Shown here piece by piece: positions 12,201 through 24,171 of a stretch of DNA of 64,000 bases (its first letter is position 1; every line of letters begins with the position of its first letter). This DNA is from Azolla caroliniana (Eukaryota > Polypodiophyta). Both the position numbers and the translations under genes were made by a program. Below the pieces are notes generated by a model. The model worked only from the letters and a program-made list of their open reading frames with translations. It searched no databases and had not been told where the DNA came from. Where the stretch lies: the NCBI GenBank assembly GCA_043228905.1, contig JBHGNT010000005.1, forward strand, positions 1,736,001-1,800,000, written 5' to 3'.

Positions 12201-13555
12201 ACATGTGTGGTTGCATTTCTTACTTAAGAATTTAACACATGTATTAAAATTTTACTAGATGATTAACTTACGAGAAAGAATTAGTATTTACTTTTTTGCT
12301 AAAAAAAGAATTAGTATTTACGCACAAGTAACATACCAAAGACAAGATCGAAGACATTTTATGTGCAAACCACAATGTCACATGTTGGCTCTTGTTTACA
12401 ACAAAGCGAACATGTTAACATTTGGAAATCCATACAAGATAGAGAGGAGATAAATGATAATATATAGGGATCAACAATCATGATAAATATTATGTGAGCT
12501 TCATATAGAAATAATCACACAACTACTTTCCATCATGAAATGTACGCTTTATAACAACTTTTCTAACTAGGCTTCTCACACCAATAGACTAGGTACATCC
12601 ATAAAGAGATGATGTGAACAAAGACAGAAAATGTAATGCGCTTGCGTTTACGTAAATGATGATGAACAATTTTGTCCTCGAGTGAAAGTCTTGCATTTAT
12701 TAAAAACTTTGATAGATGGTCGACAAACATCAAGGGCAATAACAATCTCAAGCATAACTACAATACGTTTCAAGCAATATTGTGAAAGTATTATCTAGGA
12801 ATCTTGGGTATATAAAATGAATTGTAGCTTAATAAACCTACCTTGGTTATAAATGTGTAGTTGTATCTATGGGTTTGGGGGGCAAGCCTAGGAGAAAAGT
12901 GGGTTGTAGAAAATTTACAATTGCAACCCCTCTTTTCACATGTGTTTCAATGGATAACAAACCTTAGCGTTGTGGCTTGAGATCGGCAACATGTACAATG
13001 CGCCATGGCCTCGAGTTTGTTGAAAAACGTTCATAAATCCCCTTGTTGTTAACACAACATGTACATTGGTAGCCCAAGGAAGGCTAAAATGAATATAACT
13101 ACAACCTACAACAATTGCCTCTCATCATAAAATAAATCAAATGCTAGAATTAACTTGTGTCTCTCGTTGGATATTCAAGATGAAAATTGTTATGGCGGAC
13201 AAAGGAACTAGAAAAATGTTATAATAGTGTGGACGACGAGTCTTAAGATTATTGTCAAGGTTCTCTTAAAGGGGAAGAGGGGGAGGGGGAGCCCATCAAA
13301 TTCAATCTCATTAAGTTTTAGCCGAGTACCCAAAATTGCATGCCAACACTAGCTATCCCATTTCTCTGGCTAGTCGTCTGGACAAGTAAAATGAAATTCA
13401 TGGGTACCTTCACGGGAGAGGGCTCCAATGATCACTAGACTAGTGTAGCTATTAGTTATGCTTTGATCAAGGACCTCTCAAGGGGTTGCTCTATCCATCA
13501 CGAAGCATCCACACATCCCCATTTCATGAAAAAGAAAAAAAGAAGATTGTAAAGA
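9212..13555. other. AT-rich intergenic region
   Basis: It begins with the CFAP99 3' UTR. After that there are only short open frames with no recognisable domain on either strand. The minus-strand frames around 10914-11361 have no family match I can name and may be an old transposon relic. A 16-bp direct repeat (aagaattagtatttac) occurs twice at about 12277-12320. Confidence 0.5.
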
Positions 13556-14043
13556 GAAAGAAAGAAAGAAAGAAATGTATATTGACATCTAGCAGAGAGG
13601 TCGATATTGGTGCGTGAGGCAAATCATAGTTACAAATACATACGGGTGAATTCCGGCTATCCATCTCAAAACAAAAATAAGAAGCTCTACATTTTCCAAA
13701 AGATGCATGGCAATGATCTTAATGTGTGTGTGGTGGAGTGATCTTCGAGATGGTTTACAGACAAGGAGTGCATATGTACATTGTGATGAAGCCATACGGT
13801 CTCAGTTCGGCTATCGTACGCTTGGCTATCGTACGCTTGTGCTATGTTGACACAACAGAAGCCAAAAGATATATTTCTATATATACATAGACACACATTT
13901 ACAATGTGTGAATGGATATATGATATGTATGTATATGGTATACCGTATATGTATGTATGTACATAGATACATACATAGATACATACATACATACATACAG
14001 TCTTACGGACAGACAGACAGAGACAGAGACAGACAGAGAGAAC
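13556..14043. repeat. Microsatellite cluster upstream of the TTC39-like gene
   Basis: It contains (AAAG)n at 13556-13576, GTAT/ATAC tetranucleotide tracts at 13925-14000 that include a self-complementary gtatgtatgtac/atac stretch, and (ACAG)n/(GACA)n at 14007-14040. The next gene starts about 220 bp downstream, so this may lie in its promoter region. Confidence 0.85.
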
Positions 14044-14264
14044 CTACTCCATGAAAGCGCTCCTCTCCCTGTCTCCCTTTCTCTACGCAGACACAGTGTG
14101 TCATGTTTGCAAGTTACATACAAGACCTAACGCTCTGAACCGTGTGTTTGTGACGCCAGAAGAGAAGGACGAATGGAATGTTATGAATGACGCTTGATCC
14201 AATCGAACACTTTCTTCTTCCTCCTCCCTTTTTATCATTACTTTTTTGAACTCTTCAACTTAAC

Positions 14265-17200
14265 ATGGCTGGAGCACACAGATCTGAAATTGCTCTCGCT
14301 TGCGATGAAGCTGAAAACGCACTCAGGTTTTTATACTCTCTCTCTCTCTCTCTCTCCCTCCCAAACAAAATCATATGATCCTTTATCTTTAAGTAATGAA
14401 TTTATTGCCACTATGCGAGCAGTTGAAATCGATTTTTGAGAACAAGAAATTGAATGATTTGATTTCAGAGTATATATATAGTTAGACAGTAGAGTAAGAG
14501 CTGTATTCTTTACTGTCAAATATTCTCAGAACAAATTTTATACACACTGTATCACTTTTCTTTTGATTGATGAATTTCTATGATCGAGAGCATTTGTTTA
14601 ATAAAAGAAAAAAATCTAGGAATTTCTCCTCTCCCATAGGGGATGAATTTTACGAATTTCCAGTATTCAAGCAATCGGGTGATTTTCTGGAAATTAATTG
14701 ATATGGTTGCAGAGCATAGTGATCAGATGAGGATTCTTCTAGCAAAAATGACATTCTATTCCCATACCAAAACTTTGAGTGAAAATAATCCTTCGCCTTT
14801 GAGTGATGAATTTCTCTATGGAAGCAACTGGACAGTTTTTTGAGAATCCTTTTCGACTGATTTTGGGTTCAGAGCATATATATTTCTTTGTGTAACCAGG
14901 GATTAGCCAATTGAGCCAAAATTGTATGTGCATTCTGTTCATTTTGCACATGTGATGAGAAAAAACCCATCCGTCATGGCTTATGTGGCACGTTTTGTAG
15001 ATATTTTCACATCAAAACTTGTATGTCCTGATCAAGCTATTGGGTACAGATAAGACTTATAGGCGGAGAACATTCTGAACTAGTTGTGCAAGAATTGATA
15101 TAAATATGGATGATGGTTACATTTATTGTGCTGTCTGAATCAAGCTTGGTTTCATTCCTTTGGTTAAATTTAAATGACACGATGATAAAGAGATGGTCGA
15201 AGAGTGATTTTCCTAGGTTCCATTGAAAATCATGATAAAGGAGTAGATATAGCATTCATTCTCTTCTTCCGTGCAATTTCTTGGCTTGTTGTGAGCATAA
15301 TTTGTGCAATTAATATAACCTCTCTTTGAATTTTTTTGGCTCTTTGTGAGTACCTTCATTTTCTCACCTTTTTATCACATGTATAATGTGACAACCATAT
15401 GCAATGGGAGCTAGTTTTTGTTCTCGTCCTGTTTTTCCCTCATTATACAGGAAGGCATCTATACACATGTCATTTATTTATTTTTGCTATGTCTCTATAC
15501 ATGTTCATATTCAGAGGGGAAGTATCTCCCTTTCCTGGCATAGTAGTGTGTATTTTTTAATTTTATACAAGAAATCCATAGATAGATGGTTTTTCAAGAA
15601 TAATAATAATAGGAGGATTGCCTTAAATAATGCGAATTTCTGGCAGGCTTTTCCTTCAAGGGAAGTTTGATGAAGCAGAGAGCTTCATTGAAGAAAGGTC
15701 CAGGACAAGGGATTCTGTTTCTGGTTCTGTTCCTATCTTCACTCATTGTCATGCTGTTATTCTCTTTGCAAAAGCAGGGATTACAGGCACAGAGGAGGAT
15801 AGGTAGATAATAGTTGTTTTTTTGTGTACTTTGTATGATGCAAGAAACAAAAATGAATGGCGCATGTTGAGATATTATTTTTCATGAGTCAGCTGTTGAA
15901 ATGCAGAAAACAAGCAATAGAAAGGTTGCAATATGCAGCAAACTTAGCTGGAGAGCATATACCTAAAAAAGGATGGGCACAAAGCATTGCTTCTTGGGGA
16001 ATGGGCTATTTTGTATCACAGTCCCCTACACCATGTATTTCTGAAAAGGAGCTTAGCTGGTAATAATTACAGATTTCCTTTCCCCATTTTCTTGTTTTCT
16101 AATTCAAGCTCTATTGGTCCATTTTTCATTCATCATGTGGTTTTTAAAGTTTCCTTTCATTGTGCTAGAAAGATATCTATGGCATTGGCTAAAAAGAGGA
16201 ATACTGAATTAATGGTCGCAGTCCTGTATAGACTTTTAAGGGAGTTCAGTTCTTAAGCTATTTTACAAGGTTCCAAATTGTTTTCTATGAATTGTTCTGT
16301 GTAATGCTGTTTTCTTCTAAGTTCTATTAATGCTAATTTAATTACAAAAGATCTACATTAGTTGCAGTCCTATATAGACATTTAAGGAAGTTCAGCTCTT
16401 AAGCTATTTTACAAGGTTTTAAATCGTTTTCTATGAATTGTTCTGTGTAACTGTTTTCTTCTAAATTTTATTAATGCTAACTTAATTACAAAATACTCGC
16501 TTTCTTTTAAGTTTATCTAGAATCGAGAGTTGTCTGTAGTACATACTCTGCAATATTCAGTGAAACATGGATGAGAGCTAATTATAAACAAATTTTGAAA
16601 ATGATACGAGAAATTTGAATCTGACATCATGTACATCATCGCCGTGTTTTGATGGTTGTGGTTTCATTTTCAAAAATCTGGTACTCTCTTTCTGATTTTA
16701 TCAGACTCTATGTTTGGAGGATATTCTGTTTTCACTTTATAGATGTCATTTTATTGGTATAAATTATTATATGCTACCTACCCAGGGGTTTGTATAGTTG
16801 CCATCTCCCCATCTTGTTTTATTTTATTTTGCTGATTCTTCGTCACTGTTCAGCCGGATTATTGAAGCAGAGTCTACATATCTTTCTGCTCTACTTTGTT
16901 TCTTTGAAGAATCATTAGCAGCATTTTTCAAGGTCATATTCTCATCTGTTTACCTCAAAGTTTAATCATAGTACATTTTTTATTCAGTTCATCAAATTCT
17001 CATTTTCTGTTATTTGTCATTCCTCAAAGATCAGGCAGCTTTGTTGATTCGGAAAGCAATTCGTGGATACAAACACTGTAACAACATACTACAAAGCAAT
17101 GTAGCTAACTTGATATCATCCTTGTATAAGTGGTGAAATTTCAGACACTTTCTAAAGTTTAATCCAGCTTGTTATGTATGTACATGAACAGGGGCGGTCT

Positions 17201-20200
17201 ATTGCAAGTGAACATGATACTGGTGCAGTTAAACTAGGTTTTGGTGGCTTCAGCTTGGCTATTTCAATGCTTCCCCCAAAGTTGTTACGTTTATTATCAG
17301 TGCTAGGTTTCCCTAGTGATCGAAAAGCAGGGCTCAGTGCAATTGATGAGGCTCTTCACGGTGGTGGCCTTCGAGCTTCAGTGTCTGGCGTGTAGGTTGT
17401 CCAGTGTTACATTATCTAGTCATGCTTTATTGCATTTATACCCACTAAAAACATATCTATGAAGTTAAAAGTCCTGACTTTTTTCTGAGATGCTATTTCC
17501 CCCTTTGTACAGCTTGCTGTTATCGTACCATGTCATCTTACCAGCCTTTTTCTCCATTCCTCAGGTAAGTTTTTAAGAACTATCATTCATTTGTCTCTTT
17601 TTGGGTATATTATACATCTGGCCATGCAACTTTCCTTCTCACTTAAAATTTTCTTGTGATAGAAGGTGAGAGTTTCGACACATGGCACTCTTTGACATGT
17701 GATTGGCCTATTTCCAATCATCATTCGTAGTCAAACTGAGGGTCATCTCTCCCCAGTAAAAAATTCCTCTTTTGTTATTTAACTGATGCGAGGAATGCTA
17801 ATAGGGAACTACCTTCTAGTTGCAAAACAAACTCACAAGAGAAATCACTAGATTCTGCTGCTAGAATACCACAGTGATTTATTACTTGTTCATCGCATGG
17901 TGTTTCTCGATTATATAACTAAGGCTCTTGGTGACAGCTGTTGTATGGTCTATGCGTTTGTATTTCCCTCAGAATTGGGTCACACAGCAGTTGTAAAGGA
18001 TTTCTGTACATGCAATATACAAACCATAAAGAGAAATTTCTGTACATGCAATATACAGACCAGAAAGAAAATTTCTCTGATAAAAACTGAGAATACCACA
18101 GTGATTCTGCTGCCAGAATACCACAGTGATTTATTACTTGTTCATTGCATGGTATTTCTCGATGATATAACTAAGGCTCTTGGTGACAGCTGTTGTATGG
18201 TCTATGCATTTGTATTTCCCTCAGAATTGGGTCACACAGCAGTTGTAAAGGATTTCTGTACATGCAATATACAAACCAGAAAGAAAATTTCTCTGATAAA
18301 AACTGAGAATACCACAGTGATTCTGCTGCCAGAATACCACAGTGATTTATTACTTGTTCATTTCATGGTATTTCTCGATGATATAACTAAGGCTCTTGGT
18401 GACAGCTGTTGTATGGTCTATGCGTTTGTATTTCCCTCAGAATTGGGTCACACAGCAGTTATAAAGGATTTCTGTACATGCAATATACAAACCATAAAGA
18501 GAAATTTCTCTGATAAAAACTGGGAAATTTTATGCCACCAAACAGTTGAAGCATAGATAAAACAGTGGTGATATAGTGGAGAAACTGAAACAAGCGAACC
18601 ATCAGAAATAGGCCACTTGGCAATTTTGGTGGTTTTGGGGTCCTATTATATACCCCTGTTTTAAGCCTTTGTTTGAAGATGAACTAAGACAAAATATGTA
18701 ACAACATGAGTGGGGGTTTGACACCTCCTCAGTTGTCTATGCAGGCACAAGAAAGGGGATAAGTCTGAAAGTGTTGACTAACGAAGAATGAGAAACAACA
18801 CCATCAGTTGTAAAATATTCTGCATAAAAAATATCATGACATTTTCTGTAAGCAATATGCATGACCCCTGGACCCTGAGGAAGCTCGACATCCATAAAGG
18901 AAATTCTATCTGCCATAGAAAAGGGTGGAAACCAACTTAGAAACCCTCTTAGAACATGGACAGGAGGGTGGAGGTCTTACTAAGAATCCCCCTCAGAATT
19001 GGTATAAGAATGCGGAATGTGTGATTAAACTATCCATAGAACTTGGGTACAAGAGAGCAGATTGTGTAATCGAATCCTTCTAGAATTTACTACTAAATAG
19101 GTACTGCTCTATATAGGTTTCAAGTTTGGCAGGGATGTGCTGAGCCATGATAGTATTCACATTCCTCTTACATTCTCCTGAAGAGGATGCCCACATTCTT
19201 TTTTAATTTTTTTGTTGGGACAGTAATACTTCTGGATGAATTCTTTTATCTATTTTACTTCTGTCCCTCCTATTTTACTTCTTCATCAGGTTGTTCCTCC
19301 TCCTTGGCTAGATGGTTTTGGTTGAGCTATTCTTCCACCTCTTTTTTGGCCGACTCTTTGTGTGTTGTTATAACTTCGAGGCAAGCATACCATTTAACCA
19401 GTCATGGTTCTAGTGTTGACTTTTCGCGATTGCATCATATCTTCTCTCAGCTAGACAACATTTGGTGATTGTATTTTCAAGGCTTTGTTCAGTTTTGGTT
19501 ATTGCACTTGTGCCCGTTAGTTGACCGCGTTTCCAGTTAACGTTCCTTGTTATTGCAAACAACACCCTATTCATTCATTCGTTCGATCGGGGAATAAATT
19601 GCCCGCCCTTCATGCTGAATCCGCGTGTCGGCGTGTGGAAATCGCAGTGGCCTAATCATTCGTATGGTAATTTGAGGAAGAAATAAATCTAACTTCAGTT
19701 TGTTGGCACTTTCTTTTCTAGTCAAGGGGCGTCTTTTTTCTGTCAGCATGTACCTCATTCAGAATTAGACCACATGGCAATTCAGAGGGACTTCCTGGAC
19801 AGTTAATATAACCTGTATTTAAAAATACAAAAGAAAAACCAAGAAGAAAATGGGACGAAAACAGAGAAGAAGTAAAAGCACATATCGGGGAATTTATTAC
19901 CATCTGAGCCATGCTTTTTATTGTCTGTTGTATTTTGTATGGGTTGTCATCAGCTCTTTTGCTATTCCATATTATTTGAAGGTTCAGGATTTCTGTCCTT
20001 ATTAAGTACAAGAGGCCAAATATTGAAAACCTTTATCTATTGAGTACCTATAAGTTTTTTAGGAAAATTCTCAAAAAAACAAACTTGATTGGCATTTGTT
20101 TTCTTTTAACCTGTATTGTATGTTTAGTGAATATAAAATTTGTTTTTTGGCACTATTAATAATGAAAACGCATCCAGGAAATGTAATTTCCTCATCATCA

Positions 20201-23200
20201 TCAGTGCAGTGAAAGATGCGCGATTTTGGGCCACCTTTTAGTTATAAAAGGTGATTTGTAATAATTAGATTACAGCCCTAAATTAGTGCTATATTTTATA
20301 TTTTTAAGAATGTATAATCATCTTAATTATGACAGTAGGTAGATGTCCATTTTGGACAATTAGCCCCTAATTATTGTTACTTCAACATTTTATTCTCATA
20401 TTCAGCCTTTATCTTATTTGTAGTTCATGAACGGTTGAATATGTAAGTTCCATAAACAAGTGTGCATACATACATAATTCGTGTTTTTTTCTAAATCAGT
20501 TTATGTTTGAACTGAAATTTGTTATTGATCAGGAGCGTCAGCAGCATGTACAGTCTGCTGAAAGAGTTCTCTCAGTGCTTGATGAAAATTATCCAGACAG
20601 CTTTTTTTTGAGGTGCCTACAAAAATGCTTGCTTGTTTTTAGTTATGACATAAGATGGATAATATAAACACTTCTACCAGCATTGTTACTAACCACATGA
20701 TTTATTAATGGATCCATAGTCAAGTCAATTATCGTTTGGGATTTTGCAGTTTCTACAGAGGACGTTTGCAACGTCTCAAAGGAGATTTGGATGGATCTGT
20801 TCTGTACTTTTTGAGGCTAGATGAGGTAAAGGATGTGTCGAGTTTTTCAAACTTTGGTGCCATTGCATCCTACCCTTGATTTAAAATAGTGTGCATGCTT
20901 AACTCTATGATTCTTGTAGGGTTTGCACCTTCCCGAGGAGTCAAAATTCTTCAAATTGCGACATGCTTGGATTTATGAACTAGGTGTAAGCTACATGCTA
21001 CAACTCAAAGTGAGTAAAGTGAAGCTATTGCCAATATTCTTCAGTTTGCAAAACTTATGTTATTGGAGAGCTTTCGAATTCAAGAAATGTTTCTAAGTGT
21101 ATGGAGTTTTAAATAAATCAAAAGATTGTGATTAGTATCTCATATAAAACAGTGGAAAGATGCCCAAAGATGTTGGGAAGAGCTGGAGAAAGACAGTGTG
21201 TGGTCTCGAGCATTTTTTGCTTACATGCATGTGAGTAACTTGAAGCCCTCTAGTAATTTATGTTGCTGAAGAGTGATCAGGTTGTAATCATTTCCTATCA
21301 TGAACATTTTAAAGGCTTAGGCATAGTAGTTCATGTCTTCGTCTTTATCCCTACTCGATTCAGATGAATACTTTTGCAGGGCGTTTCCCTCTCTATGCAA
21401 GGACTATCAAGTGATGCTGCTGAGGAGTTCGGTAAGGTCCGTGGTTAGGTTTCATATTAAATTTATTATCTGATAATTTTATTGGAAGTGTATGCAGTGG
21501 TCAGTGATTTAATACTGGTCTAGAACTGGTGTTATCTATGGGTTTTGGCTTCAGGTTCAAGGGCTAATGAGAGGAACAATGTCTGGGCGAGTCTTGGCAG
21601 AAGAACAATATGTTTCAAGGAAGGTATAGAAAGGAGAGGAAGCTTTGCGCACTTTTTTTGGATTCAAACCATCTGTTTTCCTAGCTATCTGATGGTGAAA
21701 TAAAGTGAAGGAACTGGAAAAGGCCAAAGTGCCATATGGAACTAAACTACTTATAGTGATCTGAAGGGCCTCCATTTCCCCTCTTCTCAGGCCCCAAAAA
21801 AAGCCACACATAATGTGTATTTATATAAATGCATTGATCTGGGGCTTATGAATGCACTATAGAATATGCAAATGAAGATGGTAAAAATCTGGAATTCTTT
21901 TTTTCCAATTTCAGGTGAAAGATCATTGTCTTGATAGAGAGGAGGGAGTAAAGAGTTTTCAAGGTTCCATCAGTGGGATAGAGTTTCTTTATTTGTGGAA
22001 TTCGTTTCCTCAGGTATTTCATTCTTATGATTTGTTGATCTTTTCACTTAACAATTGGCAACGGTCTGGTTTGGTTCGAGAGTGTCCAAACCGAACCGTT
22101 TAAAATTTTTGAAACCTGAATCGAACCGAACCGAACCACAAAACTGTTTAAACTGAAACCGTTAGGTAAAAATCCAAACCGTTAAACCATTAAATCGCTA
22201 AAACTGCGGTTTCATGGTTCGGTTTCGGTTTTCAACTTAGGTCAAAATTCAAAATTTAAAATTTTAAAGATTTTTCCTAAAATGTGAGAATTAGGCTTAA
22301 AAAGGAAAAGGTTGTTTTAAAATTTTATTTTTTTTTAAAAACAATCAAACCGTTAAGCCATTAAGCTGTGGTTTCGTGGTTCGGTTCAAACTGAACCTTT
22401 GCTGATTGTTATTTTCACTATTACTTATTACTCTAATTCTCTAATCACTTCTTGTTTGCCACCTCTAGATGCCTCCAGGTGAACTTGAAAAAGTCATACA
22501 AATAATCGATGATGCAGAAACAATGTATTGTAAATCAGATGAATCCAAAGAAGGGGATTCACAAACTGAACCTCAAACGTCATGGCTAGTTAGTGCAGAC
22601 GAGGAGGTGGGTGAATATAGTCTAGTAGTTCTATGTGCTTGCTCATCAAGAGTAGAAATTATTCATGTTTTTTCTATACTAAACCAGGAAGTAGAAACAG
22701 AAGATAATTTTGCTGTCGGTAACTTAATTAAGGGTACCGCACTTCGAGAACTTGGGCGCCTTGATGCTGCATCTGAATGTCTTGGAAGAGTAAGGTAACA
22801 TTGGCCAATATTCATTTAATAGAATAAGGTAATGTTAATTTCTCAAAAGAATAGGATAATAATATTCATGTCTTTGAAGAGTAAGTTAGGGGTGGGTTGC
22901 CATAGAAAAATAATGCAATGTTCAGTTTAATATTCGTGCCTTCGAAGACTAAGATAAATATTTGGGTCTTGGGAAGACTAAGGTTAAGGTTAATGATTGT
23001 GTCTTGGAGAACTGAGGTAATGTTGGTTAATATTTATTTCATATTTGAAGTGATGGTTATATGGTTTCATATGCGAGGGGGAATACAGGGAGGAGTCATG
23101 CTATGTTGAGACTGAACTGTTTGTATATCCTATGGCGGCGTATGAACGTGCCCTTCTGTTGATATGCCAACACACAACCCGGACGCCAGATCCACAGAAA

Positions 23201-24171
23201 CCTCTGAATTTTGACTTCCTTATAGAGGTAGGTGGGTTGTCAGAGAGTGGTTTCTTGGGCTATACTTTTCTATTGTTGAGATTTTTTATTTTTATTTACA
23301 GGCCAAAAAAGAGCTTGCAATAGCAGAAGGATTTAAACAAGATTACAATTTTTTGTGGCGACTTCTCGGAAGGGTACATGCAGCACGTGCTGCTATTCAA
23401 GGTCTAATGGGTGAAGAGGTAAAGTAGGTTTTGGATATTAGAAATTATGATAATACTACAAGATCAATTTCACAAGAAATGTTCTATGATTGTGATGTTT
23501 TCCCTTTATATTGGCAGTCGAGCTTCATTTAGTACTTAAATGAGTCAGTCATTAGAGATGTTCTGTAAAAGAAGTTTTCCCTCAGTAATTTGTATTTGAT
23601 AGGAATATATGTTTATGTGACTCTAATTTAGAGTTGAAGTTGAAAATATCTGTTTATTGTAGTTGATCCATCACTGTTAGCTTTTCATGAATAATTAACT
23701 CTTTTAGAGAAGTAGGGCTAAATGTAAGCCCACTTGTCAATATGCATACAACATGATTTCTTCGGCAGATTTGTTGAAGCCTTCTAAATTTGTGATAATA
23801 GAAAAAGAACATTTGTAAAGATTACTGTGAAGTTCAGTTCTTTCCTAATAGTTATAAAAGCTTTAGAGAAGATTAGACCAAACATTTCTTAATGAAAATG
23901 GCTCTGGTCAAATAAATTATGTTTCTTTGATCATTATCTAGCAGATGTTTCTTTCTTGCTGCATTTAGTTTGTCTCTAATGTGTCTATTTGTCTTGATAT
24001 GGTCAGCCAAGTGGAAATACAGAGAAATCACTGACGGAAGATGAAAGTTTCAATGGCCAATGGGACGAGGATGAGGAAGAAGAGGAAACAATGAACAAAA
24101 AGATCAATCCTCCTGTCTTAAATGGACTTAATGGACTCATGGAAAGTGAAAATTTGGTATCGAGGAGTTGA
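14265..24171 (+). CDS. TTC39/IML2-type tetratricopeptide repeat protein
   Basis: Nineteen exons: 14265-14326, 15647-15802, 15907-16059, 16854-16932, 17035-17100, 17192-17391, 17513-17564, 20533-20612, 20750-20825, 20920-21009, 21153-21230, 21380-21436, 21555-21623, 21915-22013, 22469-22606, 22688-22794, 23089-23227, 23302-23418, 24007-24171 (TGA). They encode 660 aa. The start MAGAHRSEIALACDEAENAL is the only Met in frame. The diagnostic TTC39/Iml2 (DUF3808) block is in exon 6, about residues 173-238: VKLGFGGFSLAISMLPPKLL followed by LGFPSDRKAGL. TPR-like helices fill the C-terminal half (YRGRLQRLKGD, KDAQRCWEEL, ALRELGRLDAASECL), and the tail is acidic (DEDEEEEE). Yeast Iml2 and animal TTC39 proteins are linked to lipid and inclusion handling; the plant role is not known to me. 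Exon 5 is bounded by a plain AAT/gtagct donor; all junctions keep phase. Confidence 0.88.
14335..14358. repeat. (TC)n microsatellite in intron 1 of the TTC39-like gene
   Basis: About eleven TC units begin 8 bp after the exon 1 donor. Confidence 0.9.
16218..16505. repeat. 146-bp tandem duplication in intron 3 of the TTC39-like gene
   Basis: gcagtcctgtatagac at 16218 recurs as gcagtcctatatagac at 16364. The following sequence (aagctattttacaaggtt, tctatgaattgttctgtgta) is shared with scattered substitutions, so the duplication is not recent. Confidence 0.88.
17855..18530. repeat. Three-unit 216-bp minisatellite in intron 7, with nested 36-bp duplication
   Basis: Units start with ctgctgc(c/t)agaatacca at 17855, 18107 and 18323. 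The distance between units 2 and 3 is 216 bp. Unit 1 is 252 bp because a 36-bp segment (ttctgtacatgcaatataca...) is doubled. Both lengths are multiples of three, so a 219-codon open frame runs through the array (17897-18556). It lies within an intron, and the protein has no recognised domain, so the ORF is probably a by-product of the period. Confidence 0.9.
22060..22405. repeat. AACCGAACC fold-back element in intron 14
   Basis: The left part is rich in aaccgaaccgaacc and the right part in ggttcggtttcggtt, separated by AT-rich DNA, so the RNA or single strand can fold into a long imperfect hairpin. The pattern resembles low-complexity or MITE-like plant repeats. No transposase or clear target-site duplication was seen. 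Confidence 0.7.

Noticed and set aside
13920-14000. CRISPR-like array
   Set aside because: It is a tetranucleotide microsatellite in a eukaryotic genome, with no spacers.
17897-18556. 219-aa plus-strand ORF as a protein-coding gene
   Set aside because: It is produced by tandem repeats with a period divisible by three, lies inside a well-defined intron, and has no recognisable domain.
21380-21431. TTC39 exon 12 ending at the first GT (gttcg/gtaagg)
   Set aside because: That donor puts exon 13 in a frame without family similarity; ending at 21436 keeps the VQGLMRGTMSGRVLAEEQ frame.
22068-22100. tRNA gene suggested by ggttcgag (B-box-like)
   Set aside because: No A box or cloverleaf could be formed upstream; the motif belongs to the AACCGAACC repeat.
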